50,879 nucleotides of DNA from an uncultured Thermomicrobiaceae bacterium (GTDB taxonomy: Bacteria > Chloroflexota > Chloroflexia > Thermomicrobiales > Thermomicrobiaceae): assembly GCA_938082375.1 (NCBI GenBank), contig CALKCJ010000027.1, positions 1-50,879 of the forward strand, in the 5' to 3' direction. This document shows positions 25,838-33,695 of this stretch, one piece after another. The notes under the pieces are model-generated. The model was not told where the DNA came from and made no database searches. It was given only the letters and a program-made list of their open reading frames with translations. Within the stretch, counting starts at the first letter, position 1, and each line of letters begins with the position of its first letter. The position numbers were made by a program, and so were the translations under genes.

Positions 25838-27643
25838 ATGCGCGTTACCGCGCATGACTACGAGCGTCTCCGCGAGAGCTTTATCCGCGGTGAGCTCGTT
25901 GCCTTCCTCAGAAAGGGGGAGCTGCTCGATCCCGCTCGCGCTGAAGCTGTTGCTCACGCCCTCGTCGATATCGCCGAGGCGCTGTTCGAGATCTACGGCG
26001 AGATCGCCCCCCACCTCCTCGAGGCACACAACCTCGAGGCGTTTCGCGATGCCCTGCTCGACCTGAGCGAGGCGTTCCGCCACATCGACTACCACATCCA
26101 CGACGCCGGCCTTACCGACCTCCAGCGAGGGAGTGCCCCTGAGCAGAATGGACCGGCGCCTCCCGCCAGGTCACTGCCCCCCATCCCCGGCACGCAGGCG
26201 ACCAGATGGGCGACGCTAGCAATTGCGCTACGCGCGCAGCGCGGCGACAATGCCGCCGCTATGGCCGGGGAGTCTGAACTGCTGCTTGCTCAGGTCTGGA
26301 ACGCCCAGTGGCTCGCTCCCGAGCTGCGGACGAGCGAGGGGCAGAGGCTGCGCGTGGTCTACCGGGGGGTCTGGACCCACGCCGACGGCCCCGACTTCAC
26401 CGGCGCGCTGCTCGAGCTCGACGGCCGGCTGGTCAGCGGCGACGTCGAGCTACACCGGCGCGCCTCGGACTGGCTCGCCCATGGCCACCACCTGGACCCG
26501 GCCTACGAGCGGGTCGCTCTACACGTGGTGCTCGAGGACGACCTGGGCCAGCCCGTCCGGCGCCGCAGCGGCGAGCGCGTGCCGACGCTCGTCCTCGCCA
26601 CCTGCCTGCCCGGCCCGCTGGCCAGCTTCCCGGCGCTGCCTGGACTCCGCCCGCTCGGCGCGATCGGCTTCGACTATTGCGCGCCGCAGGTCGCAGCCAC
26701 TGCCCCCGAGCGCATCATCCAGGTCTGGGAAGCGGCCGGCGACGCCCGGCTGGCGGGCAAGGTCGCGCGGATCGCGGCCCGGCTCGCCCTGGAGCCACCA
26801 GCCCAGACGCTCTACTGGCTGCTACTCGATGCCCTCGGCTACAGTCGCAACCGCGAGGGCATGCGGGCCGTCGCCGAGCGCGTGCCCTACGACCACCTGG
26901 ACAGCCTGCTGGCCGGCCGCTCGTCGGATGAGCGCCGAAAACGAGCGGCCGGGCTCCTGCTTGGTGTCGCCGGGTTCCTGCCGCTTTCACCGGCCGACGA
27001 GGAGCTGGCCGGGCTGAATCCGCGCGAGGCGCGAGCGATTGAGCAGGCCTGGCAGCTTCACGGCGGGGCCTGGCGAGGGCTGGAGCTGTCCCCAACGATG
27101 TGGCGACTGCATCGCCAGCGGCCGGCCAACCACCCCCTGCGCCGGCTGCTAGCCCTGGCCTGGCTGCTCGCCAGGGACGACCAGGGGTTGCTCCCCGCGC
27201 TCCTCGGCCATCTGGTTCAGCCCAACGCAGCGCGTGCCCTTCAGAACTGGCTGACCCGCAACAACCCCTACCTGGGCGAGGAACGTGCTCACCAGATCGT
27301 GGTCAACGTGGTGGTACCGTTCGCGTTGGCCTACGGCGAGGCCGTGGAGCAGGAAGAGCTGCTCTCCGCAGCCGGCGAACTCTGGGCCAGGCTCCCGGCC
27401 GGGCACGGCAACGCGATCGTGCGCCGGACGGCCGAGCAGATCTGCGGCCCCCACCAGCTCCGCGTGCCGACAGCCCGGGCCGAGCAGGGCTTGCTCCAGC
27501 TCTACTCCACTGGATGCCGCCAGCTTCGCTGCTACGAGTGCCCGATCGCCCATCTGGCACTCGCCTGGGGGCGAGGGAGCGCCGAGGGAGCGGTATCCCA
27601 CGAAGTAGGCCGAGCGCGGCCGGCCGGCCCGCCGGAAGCTTAG
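25838..27643 (+). CDS. DUF2851 protein with an extra N-terminal helical region
   Basis: A 601-aa protein. Residues from about 145 to 590 match the DUF2851 family by eye: LLLAQVWNAQWL, then GVWTHADGPDFTGALLELDG, SGDVELHRRASDWLAHGH, YERVALHVVL, and a C-terminal cysteine cluster CRQLRCYECPIAHL. The family has no known function; the GDVELH/DW..HGH signature has a nuclease-like look. The first 95 residues are a separate, acidic helical segment joined by a Pro-rich linker. The strong GGAGGAGG before the ATG at 25838 supports the long form. An ATG at 26261 could start a DUF2851-only product but lacks a ribosome site. It follows the SDR gene by 88 bases. Confidence 0.8.
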   Translation: MRVTAHDYERLRESFIRGELVAFLRKGELLDPARAEAVAHALVDIAEALFEIYGEIAPHLLEAHNLEAFRDALLDLSEAFRHIDYHIHDAGLTDLQRGSAPEQNGPAPPARSLPPIPGTQATRWATLAIALRAQRGDNAAAMAGESELLLAQVWNAQWLAPELRTSEGQRLRVVYRGVWTHADGPDFTGALLELDGRLVSGDVELHRRASDWLAHGHHLDPAYERVALHVVLEDDLGQPVRRRSGERVPTLVLATCLPGPLASFPALPGLRPLGAIGFDYCAPQVAATAPERIIQVWEAAGDARLAGKVARIAARLALEPPAQTLYWLLLDALGYSRNREGMRAVAERVPYDHLDSLLAGRSSDERRKRAAGLLLGVAGFLPLSPADEELAGLNPREARAIEQAWQLHGGAWRGLELSPTMWRLHRQRPANHPLRRLLALAWLLARDDQGLLPALLGHLVQPNAARALQNWLTRNNPYLGEERAHQIVVNVVVPFALAYGEAVEQEELLSAAGELWARLPAGHGNAIVRRTAEQICGPHQLRVPTARAEQGLLQLYSTGCRQLRCYECPIAHLALAWGRGSAEGAVSHEVGRARPAGPPEA

Positions 27644-27742
27644 CAGCCGTGAGCGGCGCTGCGCGTCTGTCTTGTCGCCTGGCCGCTGGGCTCACTGCGT
27701 TGCCTAATGAGGGTCGATGCCAGCCTGGCCTGATATGGCCAA

Positions 27743-28302
27743 TCAGCCAAGGAGGTCGACGACGGCGAGCGCGCGCTCGGGGAACGCAGCCGGAGCGATC
27801 GAATCGCCGCGGTGCAGCACTCGGGCCGTACGATAGCCGTCGGGAGTCGGGTCGCGGTAGACGGTCAGCGTCTCCTGCTGGAGGTCGATGAGCCAGACCT
27901 CGGGGATGCCGCTCCGGGCATAGAGCGGGATCTTCACCCGCCGGTCGAGTTCGGCCGAGGTGTCGGCGACCTCGACGAGCAGGAAGACGTCGGGCGGAGC
28001 CGGATGGCCGGAGGCATAGAAGTCAGCGCGGCGACGCAGGAGCGCCAGACCGGCTGGGGCTCGCTCTGCTCATCGAGGCGAACGGGATTCTGGACCGCCA
28101 CAATGGCGACATCCGCAAACGTTCGGACGAAGCGCTCGTTCAGTCGATTCACGCACCCGGCGTAACGGTCCCCGATCGGCGGCATTTCGACGACTTCGCC
28201 CTCGATGAGCTCGACACGGTCGTCCTCGCCCAGGATGCCTGCCTGAGCCATCTGGTAGTACTCGGCCACGGTAAAGCGCCGCCGCGGCAAGTGCAGTTTC
28301 AT
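27743..28302 (-). pseudogene. Uma2-family endonuclease gene with a one-base frameshift
   Basis: A Uma2 (DUF820) protein with a PD-(D/E)XK fold. The 5' part, from the ATG at 28302 behind GGGAGG, reads FTVAEYYQMAQAGIL, DRVELIEGEVVEMPPIG and NPVRLDEQSEPQP (to residue 84). The next residues are found only in another frame: LALLRRRADFYASGHP, PPDVFLLVEVADTS and KIPLYARSGIPEVWLIDL. One base seems to be missing near 28049-28051, where relatives encode EPQPDLAL. The catalytic residues (Asp in PPDVF, Glu-Val-Ala, Lys in VKIP) are all present beyond the break, so the loss is recent or a sequencing error. Confidence 0.85.
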
Positions 28303-28490
28303 CGCAGGCCTCCCGCACCAGTATAGTCCATGGGCGGGCCATCCTTGCTCTCCGGCGGCGCATGGCGAACGCTCTACGCGCTGGTGGCGCTGATGGCCGA
28401 CACTGTCCAGCCAGGCGCGCACTCACCAGGCGGCCCGCAGAGTACGGGCGACGTGTTGAACCAGGCCGTGGCGATCGATGAGGAGGAAGG

Positions 28491-28862
28491 ATGATCGAGG
28501 GCGAGGAAGGCTGGGAGCTCCTCAGACGAGCTTCGACACTTACGCTGGTGACACGTGGCCGGCGGACAGGCCGGCCGCACCGGGTTCAGCTCTGGTTCGT
28601 CTACCGCGAGGGAGCAGTCTACCTGATGGCGCACGCCCGCGCGCACGGTCGGGGTACTGATTGGTACCGGAACGCACGTGCGCATCCGACGGTGACGGTC
28701 GAAGCCAGCGGTCGCCGGTGGATCGGGAGAGCCGAGCCACTTCCCGAGGCGATGCTCCCGGCGGTCACGCAGTGGTTCGCGGAAAAGTACGGTTTGGCCG
28801 CGGTGCGCGCCTGGTACGAAGGGACACCGCGCCTGCCGATTCGGATCACGTTCGGTCGCTGA
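28491..28862 (+). CDS. Deazaflavin-dependent-nitroreductase-like split-barrel protein
   Basis: A 123-aa single-domain protein with the flavin/F420-binding split beta-barrel fold. It reads TLVTRGRRTGRPHRVQLWFV, then VYLMAHARAHG, DWYRNARAHPTVTVEASG, the pattern of the DDN family (TxGRxSG-R, then W-x-x-N-x2-A-x-P). Relatives reduce substrates with F420H2 or act as FMN-binding proteins; which cofactor is used cannot be read here. GAGGAAGG just before the ATG supports the start. It has no operon partner and is convergent with the copper-delivery operon across a strong hairpin. Confidence 0.8.
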   Translation: MIEGEEGWELLRRASTLTLVTRGRRTGRPHRVQLWFVYREGAVYLMAHARAHGRGTDWYRNARAHPTVTVEASGRRWIGRAEPLPEAMLPAVTQWFAEKYGLAAVRAWYEGTPRLPIRITFGR

Positions 28863-28966
28863 CCAGCCAAGCTGACCGCCCTCTCTCACCAGAGCGCGAC
28901 AAGGCGAACTGGGAGCGGCGGGCTGCCCATCGCGAGAGGGGGCAGCTCGCCGCTGAGTCCAGCATG

Positions 28967-29004
28967 GGCGAGCAGGCCGGCCGACGATCACCGGCCTGCT
29001 CGCC
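28967..29004. terminator. Bidirectional hairpin terminator
   Basis: GGCGAGCAGGCCGG (28967-28980) pairs perfectly over 14 bases with CCGGCCTGCTCGCC (28991-29004) around a 10-base loop. It sits between the convergent DDN-like gene and the PCuAC gene. There is no long T tract; position and stem strength support the call. Confidence 0.65.
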
Positions 29005-29019
29005 TGCCGTTAGCGGCTT

Positions 29020-29691
29020 CTAGGGCTGTCGCACTTCAGCCTCTACCTCGATATCGCCAGCGTGCTCGAAGTGGAGAACCAGGGTGAGGCGCTCGCCTGC
29101 CGGCAGGTCTCGCTTCAACCCGATGAGCATGATGTGGAGCCCACCCGGCTTCAGCTCTACCTGGCCGCCAGGCGGTATGTCGATCGCCTCGACAGGCTCC
29201 ATTTTCATCGTCCCACCTTCCATCTTGGACTGATGCAGCTCCACCGTCTGCGCCGCGTCGCTCTCGGCACCGAGCAGGCGATCCGCCTCCTTTCCCTCGT
29301 TGCGGATGACCAGATAGACGGCGCTGGTGGACGTCCCACCCATCTGCATCGCCGCTCTGGCCCAGGGATCGACAATACGGATGGTCTCCTTAGTTCCCTC
29401 GCCACTCGCCGGAGTCTCGGTGCCGGTCGAAGGTTTCTGAGCTGGCTCGTTCGTGAGCGTCGGAGTGAGATGCGTATGTTCCATCGGAGCAGTTGCACTG
29501 GGCTCCGCTGCTGCGGTCGGGGTGGGATGAGCAGGTTGCGTCGGAGCAGCGGCAGTTTGCTCCGCCACTCCGGTCGGCGTCGGCAGACCGGCAGGCGCGC
29601 TCTCCCCACCGCACGCAATGAGGGCGAGCAGGATCAGCAGCGCGAGCGCGACCATCGCCGTCGCGCGCGCCGTTACGTATCGTCGTGACAT
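29020..29691 (-). CDS. PCuAC copper chaperone lipoprotein
   Basis: An extracytoplasmic Cu(I) carrier that delivers copper to the CuA or CuB sites of heme-copper oxidases. The 223-aa protein starts with a signal peptide and lipobox (LIAC, Cys27) and a long Thr/Pro/Ala linker with scattered His (30-100). The PCuAC domain follows. Its copper signature H-x10-M-x21-H-x-M is exact: His153, Met164, His186 and Met188; extra Met157 and Met162 lie in the loop. It is the last gene of the copper-delivery operon, 45 bases after SCO1, and is followed by a strong hairpin. Its likely client is the CuA protein of an oxidase such as the one at the right end of the window. Confidence 0.94.
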   Translation of the reverse strand: MSRRYVTARATAMVALALLILLALIACGGESAPAGLPTPTGVAEQTAAAPTQPAHPTPTAAAEPSATAPMEHTHLTPTLTNEPAQKPSTGTETPASGEGTKETIRIVDPWARAAMQMGGTSTSAVYLVIRNEGKEADRLLGAESDAAQTVELHQSKMEGGTMKMEPVEAIDIPPGGQVELKPGGLHIMLIGLKRDLPAGERLTLVLHFEHAGDIEVEAEVRQP

Positions 29692-29736
29692 CGCTCAAAC
29701 GCTCCCTATCGTTCTTGCACGCCTTGGTCTCACGCG

Positions 29737-30360
29737 TCAGTGCTGCCGAAGCAGATACCGCACGTCTTGAGCAAGCTGCTCAGCCGTCAAGTCATAGGGG
29801 GCCACGATGCGTAGGCGGCCCTGGCGATCGACGATGAAGCTGGCTGTGGTGTGCTCAACCAGGTAGCCGAGCGCCGAGTTCGACTCGTAGGTCGAGTAGT
29901 ACACACCGAACGCGGCCGCCAGCTCCTGGATGGCCGCCGCGTCCCCGGTCAGTCCCAGGAAGTCTTCACCGTACATGGTCAGGTACTCCCGCAGCCGCTC
30001 GGCTGTATCCCGCTGGGGATCGACGGTCACCATGACGACCTGGACATCGGCGGCCTGCTCACCGAGCGCCGCCTTGAGGCGAGCGAACTTGCCCAGCGTC
30101 ATCGGGCAGGCATCAGGGCAGGTGGTGTACCCGAAATAGACAAGGACGACCTTGCCCTGGAAGTCGCGCAGGCTATGAGGCTGACCGTCCGATCCCTGCA
30201 AGGTGACCGCCGGCACTTCGCGCGGGCTCTCCAGCACCAGCCCGTTCACCGAACCGGCACTGGGCACAGTTCGCCACCACCAGCCAGCAAAGCCAGCCAG
30301 CAACAGCGCGAGCACGCCCACCCAAGCCACCAGGATGAGCTGTCGTCTTGAGAAACGCAT
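29737..30360 (-). CDS. SCO1/SenC copper-insertion protein
   Basis: A membrane-anchored thioredoxin-fold protein (207 aa) that inserts copper into, or reduces, the CuA site of cytochrome oxidase. The N-terminal anchor covers about residues 8-29. The copper ligands are intact: Cys81 and Cys85 in TTCPDACP and His170 in YLVEHTTASF. VTVDPQRDT and the C-terminal GRLRIVAPYDLT are family features. It begins nine bases after the end of the second SCO-like gene and precedes PCuAC, so all are expected on one mRNA. Confidence in function is high because all three ligands are present. Confidence 0.95.
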   Translation of the reverse strand: MRFSRRQLILVAWVGVLALLLAGFAGWWWRTVPSAGSVNGLVLESPREVPAVTLQGSDGQPHSLRDFQGKVVLVYFGYTTCPDACPMTLGKFARLKAALGEQAADVQVVMVTVDPQRDTAERLREYLTMYGEDFLGLTGDAAAIQELAAAFGVYYSTYESNSALGYLVEHTTASFIVDRQGRLRIVAPYDLTAEQLAQDVRYLLRQH

Positions 30361-30369
30361 CGCAGGCCC

Positions 30370-31014
30370 TCACTGCACTCGGCAGGTAAAGAGGTGCAGC
30401 CCCTCGTACAGAAGCCGCTTCGCCCCGCGCGAGTTCGCGATCTCTTCCTGGAGCACGGCCAGGTCAGCCTTCAGCACCTCGCTCGCCGGCAGCGGTGCGC
30501 GGTACTCCGCCCGGACGATACCAGCCGGATCGACGAGCACGAGCATCGGTTCCACGTTGGCCATTCCCTCGGCTCCAGCGACCAGCGGCATCCGAAAGCC
30601 TTGCCGAACCAGCCGGACAGACGTCTCGTCGCCTCCGAGCACCTGCCAATTCCCACTCGACGACCGGGTCTCCGCGGCGATAGCCTGGATTCCCTCGGGA
30701 TCCGTTGGCTCGACAATCACCGTCACCAGTCGCACCGGCACGGACCAGTCCTGCTCGGTCACCGGCTCGAGCGCACGCACGAGGTCGAGCGTCGCCCTAC
30801 ACGACTCATCGCACCGGGCGCCGACGAACGAGTAGAGGACGACCGATCCAAGGAAATCTTCACCAGAGACCGGCCGAGCAGCCGGGTCGGTGAGCTGAAA
30901 GCTCGGGGCCAGATCGAGCCGGGGCAACACTCGCGCCGGTTCCGCTGCGAAGATGACGAACACCCCGAGGACGAACAACAGCGGCGGCCCAGCGAGGAGT
31001 AACCTCCAATACAT
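30370..31014 (-). CDS. SCO-like protein lacking the copper-ligand histidine
   Basis: A second SCO/thioredoxin-fold protein, 214 aa, anchored by an N-terminal helix (about 5-24). The Cys pair is present (Cys68 and Cys72 in GARCDESC). Where SCO1 has the His ligand, this protein reads NVEPMLVLVDPAG, so the His is replaced. It may work as a thiol reductant for CuA cysteines or for its neighbour SCO1 rather than as a copper carrier; this is inference. The ATG at 31014 follows AAGGGGGT. It is the second gene of the operon, nine bases before SCO1. The pairing of a complete and a His-less SCO in one operon is notable. Confidence 0.82.
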   Translation of the reverse strand: MYWRLLLAGPPLLFVLGVFVIFAAEPARVLPRLDLAPSFQLTDPAARPVSGEDFLGSVVLYSFVGARCDESCRATLDLVRALEPVTEQDWSVPVRLVTVIVEPTDPEGIQAIAAETRSSSGNWQVLGGDETSVRLVRQGFRMPLVAGAEGMANVEPMLVLVDPAGIVRAEYRAPLPASEVLKADLAVLQEEIANSRGAKRLLYEGLHLFTCRVQ

Positions 31015-31082
31015 CCATGACCCCCTTGTCCAGGCCGGAATCGCAGTCCGTCGACCTTCCGCTTCGGCCGCGCCGTTAGGCG

Positions 31083-31502
31083 CTACGCGGCTGCCGGCCT
31101 GGGCGGGGGTGTGGCTGGAGTCACCAAATAGTTGCGCAGGCGCCGACCGCAAGACCACGGCGACGCCGGCCGGTTGAACACCAGGAGCTCGATCATCGTC
31201 ACCCAGATGGCGAAGCCGCTTCCCCAGGACGGGACGACCGGCCAGCTCCGCACAGTCTCGACATCTCCATTGCTGTCGGACGAGAGGTGCTGCTGATGGA
31301 CGTGCCCATCGCCATGGTGGTGTGTACCACCGTACGCGTGCGTGTGTCCGGGGATCTCGAACAGGGCATGGGCGTGCGGCACATCGGCACCACAGCGACA
31401 GAACGACGGAATCGCCAGCAAGCCGACAACCAGCAGCCAGGCCGGCAGGCTAGCCAGCATCATCGCGAGGAGCCGCTGTTGCGAGACCAGCATCGGGCCC
31501 AT
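31083..31502 (-). CDS. Histidine-rich membrane protein of the copper operon
   Basis: A 139-aa protein with two hydrophobic segments (about 11-33 and 93-110). Between them lies an exposed loop with ten histidines in residues 43-72 (HAHALF, GHTHAYGG, HHHGDGHVHQQH), plus Cys35 and Cys37. This loop is an obvious candidate for binding copper or another divalent metal outside the membrane. I do not recognise a named family. It is the first gene of the copper-delivery operon, with GAGG before the ATG at 31502; a second ATG three codons later is possible. A promoter stands about 60 bases upstream. A role in metal capture or sensing for the SCO/PCuAC proteins is inferred. Confidence 0.75.
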   Translation of the reverse strand: MGPMLVSQQRLLAMMLASLPAWLLVVGLLAIPSFCRCGADVPHAHALFEIPGHTHAYGGTHHHGDGHVHQQHLSSDSNGDVETVRSWPVVPSWGSGFAIWVTMIELLVFNRPASPWSCGRRLRNYLVTPATPPPRPAAA

Positions 31503-31560
31503 GACCTCGCTCCGCCGGGGTTTCGCCACCGTTCTTCGGCACCCCCCGACTTCGGTATCA

Positions 31561-31589
31561 ATCGTATTTGCTCGCGAGGTCGCTCACAA
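31561..31589 (-). promoter_or_regulatory. Promoter of the copper-delivery operon
   Basis: On the minus strand, TTGTGA (31589-31584), exactly 17 bases, then TACGAT (31566-31561). The hexamers match the housekeeping consensus at four and five of six positions. The first gene starts about 60 bases downstream. Confidence 0.5.
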
Positions 31590-31866
31590 GTAGGAGCCGC
31601 GTCCACCCTCATCAGCGATGCCAGTACGCTCTCCGCTCTGAACGCTCGTCCAAAGGTACCCGAAGCCTACGCCTCGGGCGATCGATCAGGTAGTCGCTAG
31701 AGACACCTCGCCGGGAACGATGATGTAACTGGCGGCAGGTCTTCTTCCAGGTGGTGCGAATCGTTCCGCTGCACCATGCAGCACGCGACCGAGGCGCTCC
31801 TGGGAGATGAGGGAGCCGAAAAGCAGCGGCGCGCGGCGAGCAAGGAACTACTCTCGCCGGAACGTC
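31590..31866. other. Intergenic stretch between promoter and D-aminopeptidase gene
   Basis: No gene, RNA or repeat is apparent. Short open frames here are Arg/Ser-rich and have no ribosome sites. Confidence 0.5.
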
Positions 31867-32781
31867 TTAGCTGGTCGTGGGGGTCGAGCTCCCCTTCGGC
31901 CACGGGCTCTCGAGCCGGAGTTGCCCGCGTCGGCGCGCACGCTCTCGCTCGAGAATGAGGCCAGCAGCCGGGTCGGCGGCGATCGCCTCCAACAGCTCGC
32001 GCTGCTCCTCGAAGCGCATCAGCGCCGTCAGGACATCGATCAGGTCGATCAGCGCCTTGACGCTCGGAAGCGTCACCTGGAGCGAGCCGTCTTCAAGCGA
32101 CACACCTGGGATCCGCGCAGCCAGCTCGGTCGCGCACCGGAGTCGCACCTGGGCCTCCACCGGCCGGGCCGGGCGATATACCCACCAGCGGTCGGGCCGT
32201 CCCAGCACCCGCCCGACCATCTCCCGCAGCGCCCGATGTGCCTGCTCCACCGGCAGGGCTGCGGCCCGGTCCCAGGCGACGGCCTGCTTGACGGTGAGCG
32301 TCGGTGTCTGATCCAACCAGGTCTCGGCTTCGAGTGAGGTGGCGCGATCGCCGGTCACGAGGCCGATCGGAATCCCGTGCTCGCCCGCCCAGCGGCTCAA
32401 CAGTGCCAGCTCCCCGGCGGGGCGGCCCTCGAGCATCAAGGCGAGCCCGCCGGTCATCGTATGGCTCAAGAACGCTGCCTCGGTCCCGGCCATGGCATGG
32501 AAGCCGCTAAGGATCGCCACGTCGTAGCCGCGAGTCAAGTCTTCCGGGGCGAGAACAACACGGGGATGGAGCAGCTCTGGACGGAGATTGCCACCCCCGC
32601 CGTGCCAGTCGATCACCGCCACCGAGTGCGCTCCCGCCTCGAACGCAGCCTCGGCCAGCGCATTCACCTCGGCGGACAGTAGCCGCAGCCCCCCGGCATA
32701 GGCGGGGTGACTGCGGACGGTCGCCTCGTACGTCTCGATGCCGCTGACGCCCTCCATATCGGCGATGATCACGACACGCAC
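31867..32781 (-). CDS. D-aminopeptidase, M55 family (DppA-like)
   Basis: A 304-aa zinc peptidase predicted to release N-terminal D-amino acids, for example from D-Ala-containing peptides of cell-wall turnover. The N-terminus MRVVIIADMEGVSG has the metal ligands Asp8 and Glu10, and DWHGGGGN carries His60, all three at the numbers known for Bacillus DppA. SGFHAMAG and LSHTMTG supply further conserved His residues (95 and 107). Length is a little above DppA (274 aa), with a basic tail of about 25 residues at the C-terminus. It is monocistronic. Family assignment is firm; the natural substrate is inferred. Confidence 0.92.
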   Translation of the reverse strand: MRVVIIADMEGVSGIETYEATVRSHPAYAGGLRLLSAEVNALAEAAFEAGAHSVAVIDWHGGGGNLRPELLHPRVVLAPEDLTRGYDVAILSGFHAMAGTEAAFLSHTMTGGLALMLEGRPAGELALLSRWAGEHGIPIGLVTGDRATSLEAETWLDQTPTLTVKQAVAWDRAAALPVEQAHRALREMVGRVLGRPDRWWVYRPARPVEAQVRLRCATELAARIPGVSLEDGSLQVTLPSVKALIDLIDVLTALMRFEEQRELLEAIAADPAAGLILERERARRRGQLRLESPWPKGSSTPTTS

Positions 32782-33695
32782 AGCGGCCGGTCTCCCTTCC
32801 GTTGCTCGCCTAGCATACCAGGCTGGACAGACACCAGAGACGGTACCCGGCGACGAGCGGTGATAGACTTCCGGCGCGGTTCAGGCTCGACATAAATTCG
32901 CTTCGATCGGCTGACAAGCGAGGGAATCTTTTCCCACCGCCTCGGTCAGGGTGCGATCGAAACCGGTGACGCTCTCCTGGGCTAAAGCGGGTGCTGCCGA
33001 TCGCTTTCTGATCGCCGCTTCTGGTTGCCGATCACGATCCACAACGTTGATCATGCAGCCACTTGCAATATGGCTGCCACTTGTAGTACTGTAGTCCCGG
33101 ATCTCGACAGACGGTGACCACGGGTGAATCCAACTCGGTCCATCTTCCGTTATAGTAGAGTGTAAGACCCGCACGTTCCATTCCAGTTTGGCTCCGCTCG
33201 AGCCATACCCCGGTCGGGAATCCGCGGTTCCCGCCTCGCGTGGTCTTTGAATCCCGCGCGAGAGGCTACTGGTGCACCGCCAGCCGGGGGGCCGGGCGAG
33301 AGGGGGTGGCAGCACAAAGTTAGTGCAACGTCTAGATACCCTGAACAGCAGTCACGTCCGAACACGCGAGCGCCGACAAATCGACGTCCTGCCGCGTATG
33401 CGGACGAGCTGGCAACGAGCTGATGCAACGGTGATTATGCCCGCTGGCTCCTTGATTCGGCGGGGGATTTTCCAGCTTTACAAGCTAGCGTCGAAACGCA
33501 GGCACCCGGCCTGAATCAGTCTGGCGTTGTCAAGCCAGCCCTGAGTGCGTCTTTCTCGGGGGCTCATTAGGCGATCGTTCGGAGGGGCAGCTGATGACGT
33601 CGAATGGTCGACGAATCATCGCGGCAACAGGGCACGACAGGATGAGCGCCGAGCGAGCGGCCACGCAGCAGCTACCCACAGAGAGAGGATCAGTG
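32782..33695. other. Long region without a credible gene, upstream of prkA
   Basis: About 0.9 kb, less GC-rich than its surroundings. Open frames on both strands lack family features. A 7-bp inverted repeat (GCAGCCA at 33055-33061, TGGCTGC at 33071-33077) overlaps a direct repeat GCCACTTG (33059 and 33076). It may hold a long prkA leader, a small RNA or decayed DNA; I cannot decide. An in-frame extension of PrkA back to 33594 is not supported. Confidence 0.5.

Noticed and set aside
32881-33315. 144-codon minus-strand open frame in the gene-free region
   Set aside because: No ribosome site, no family character and a composition unlike its neighbours.
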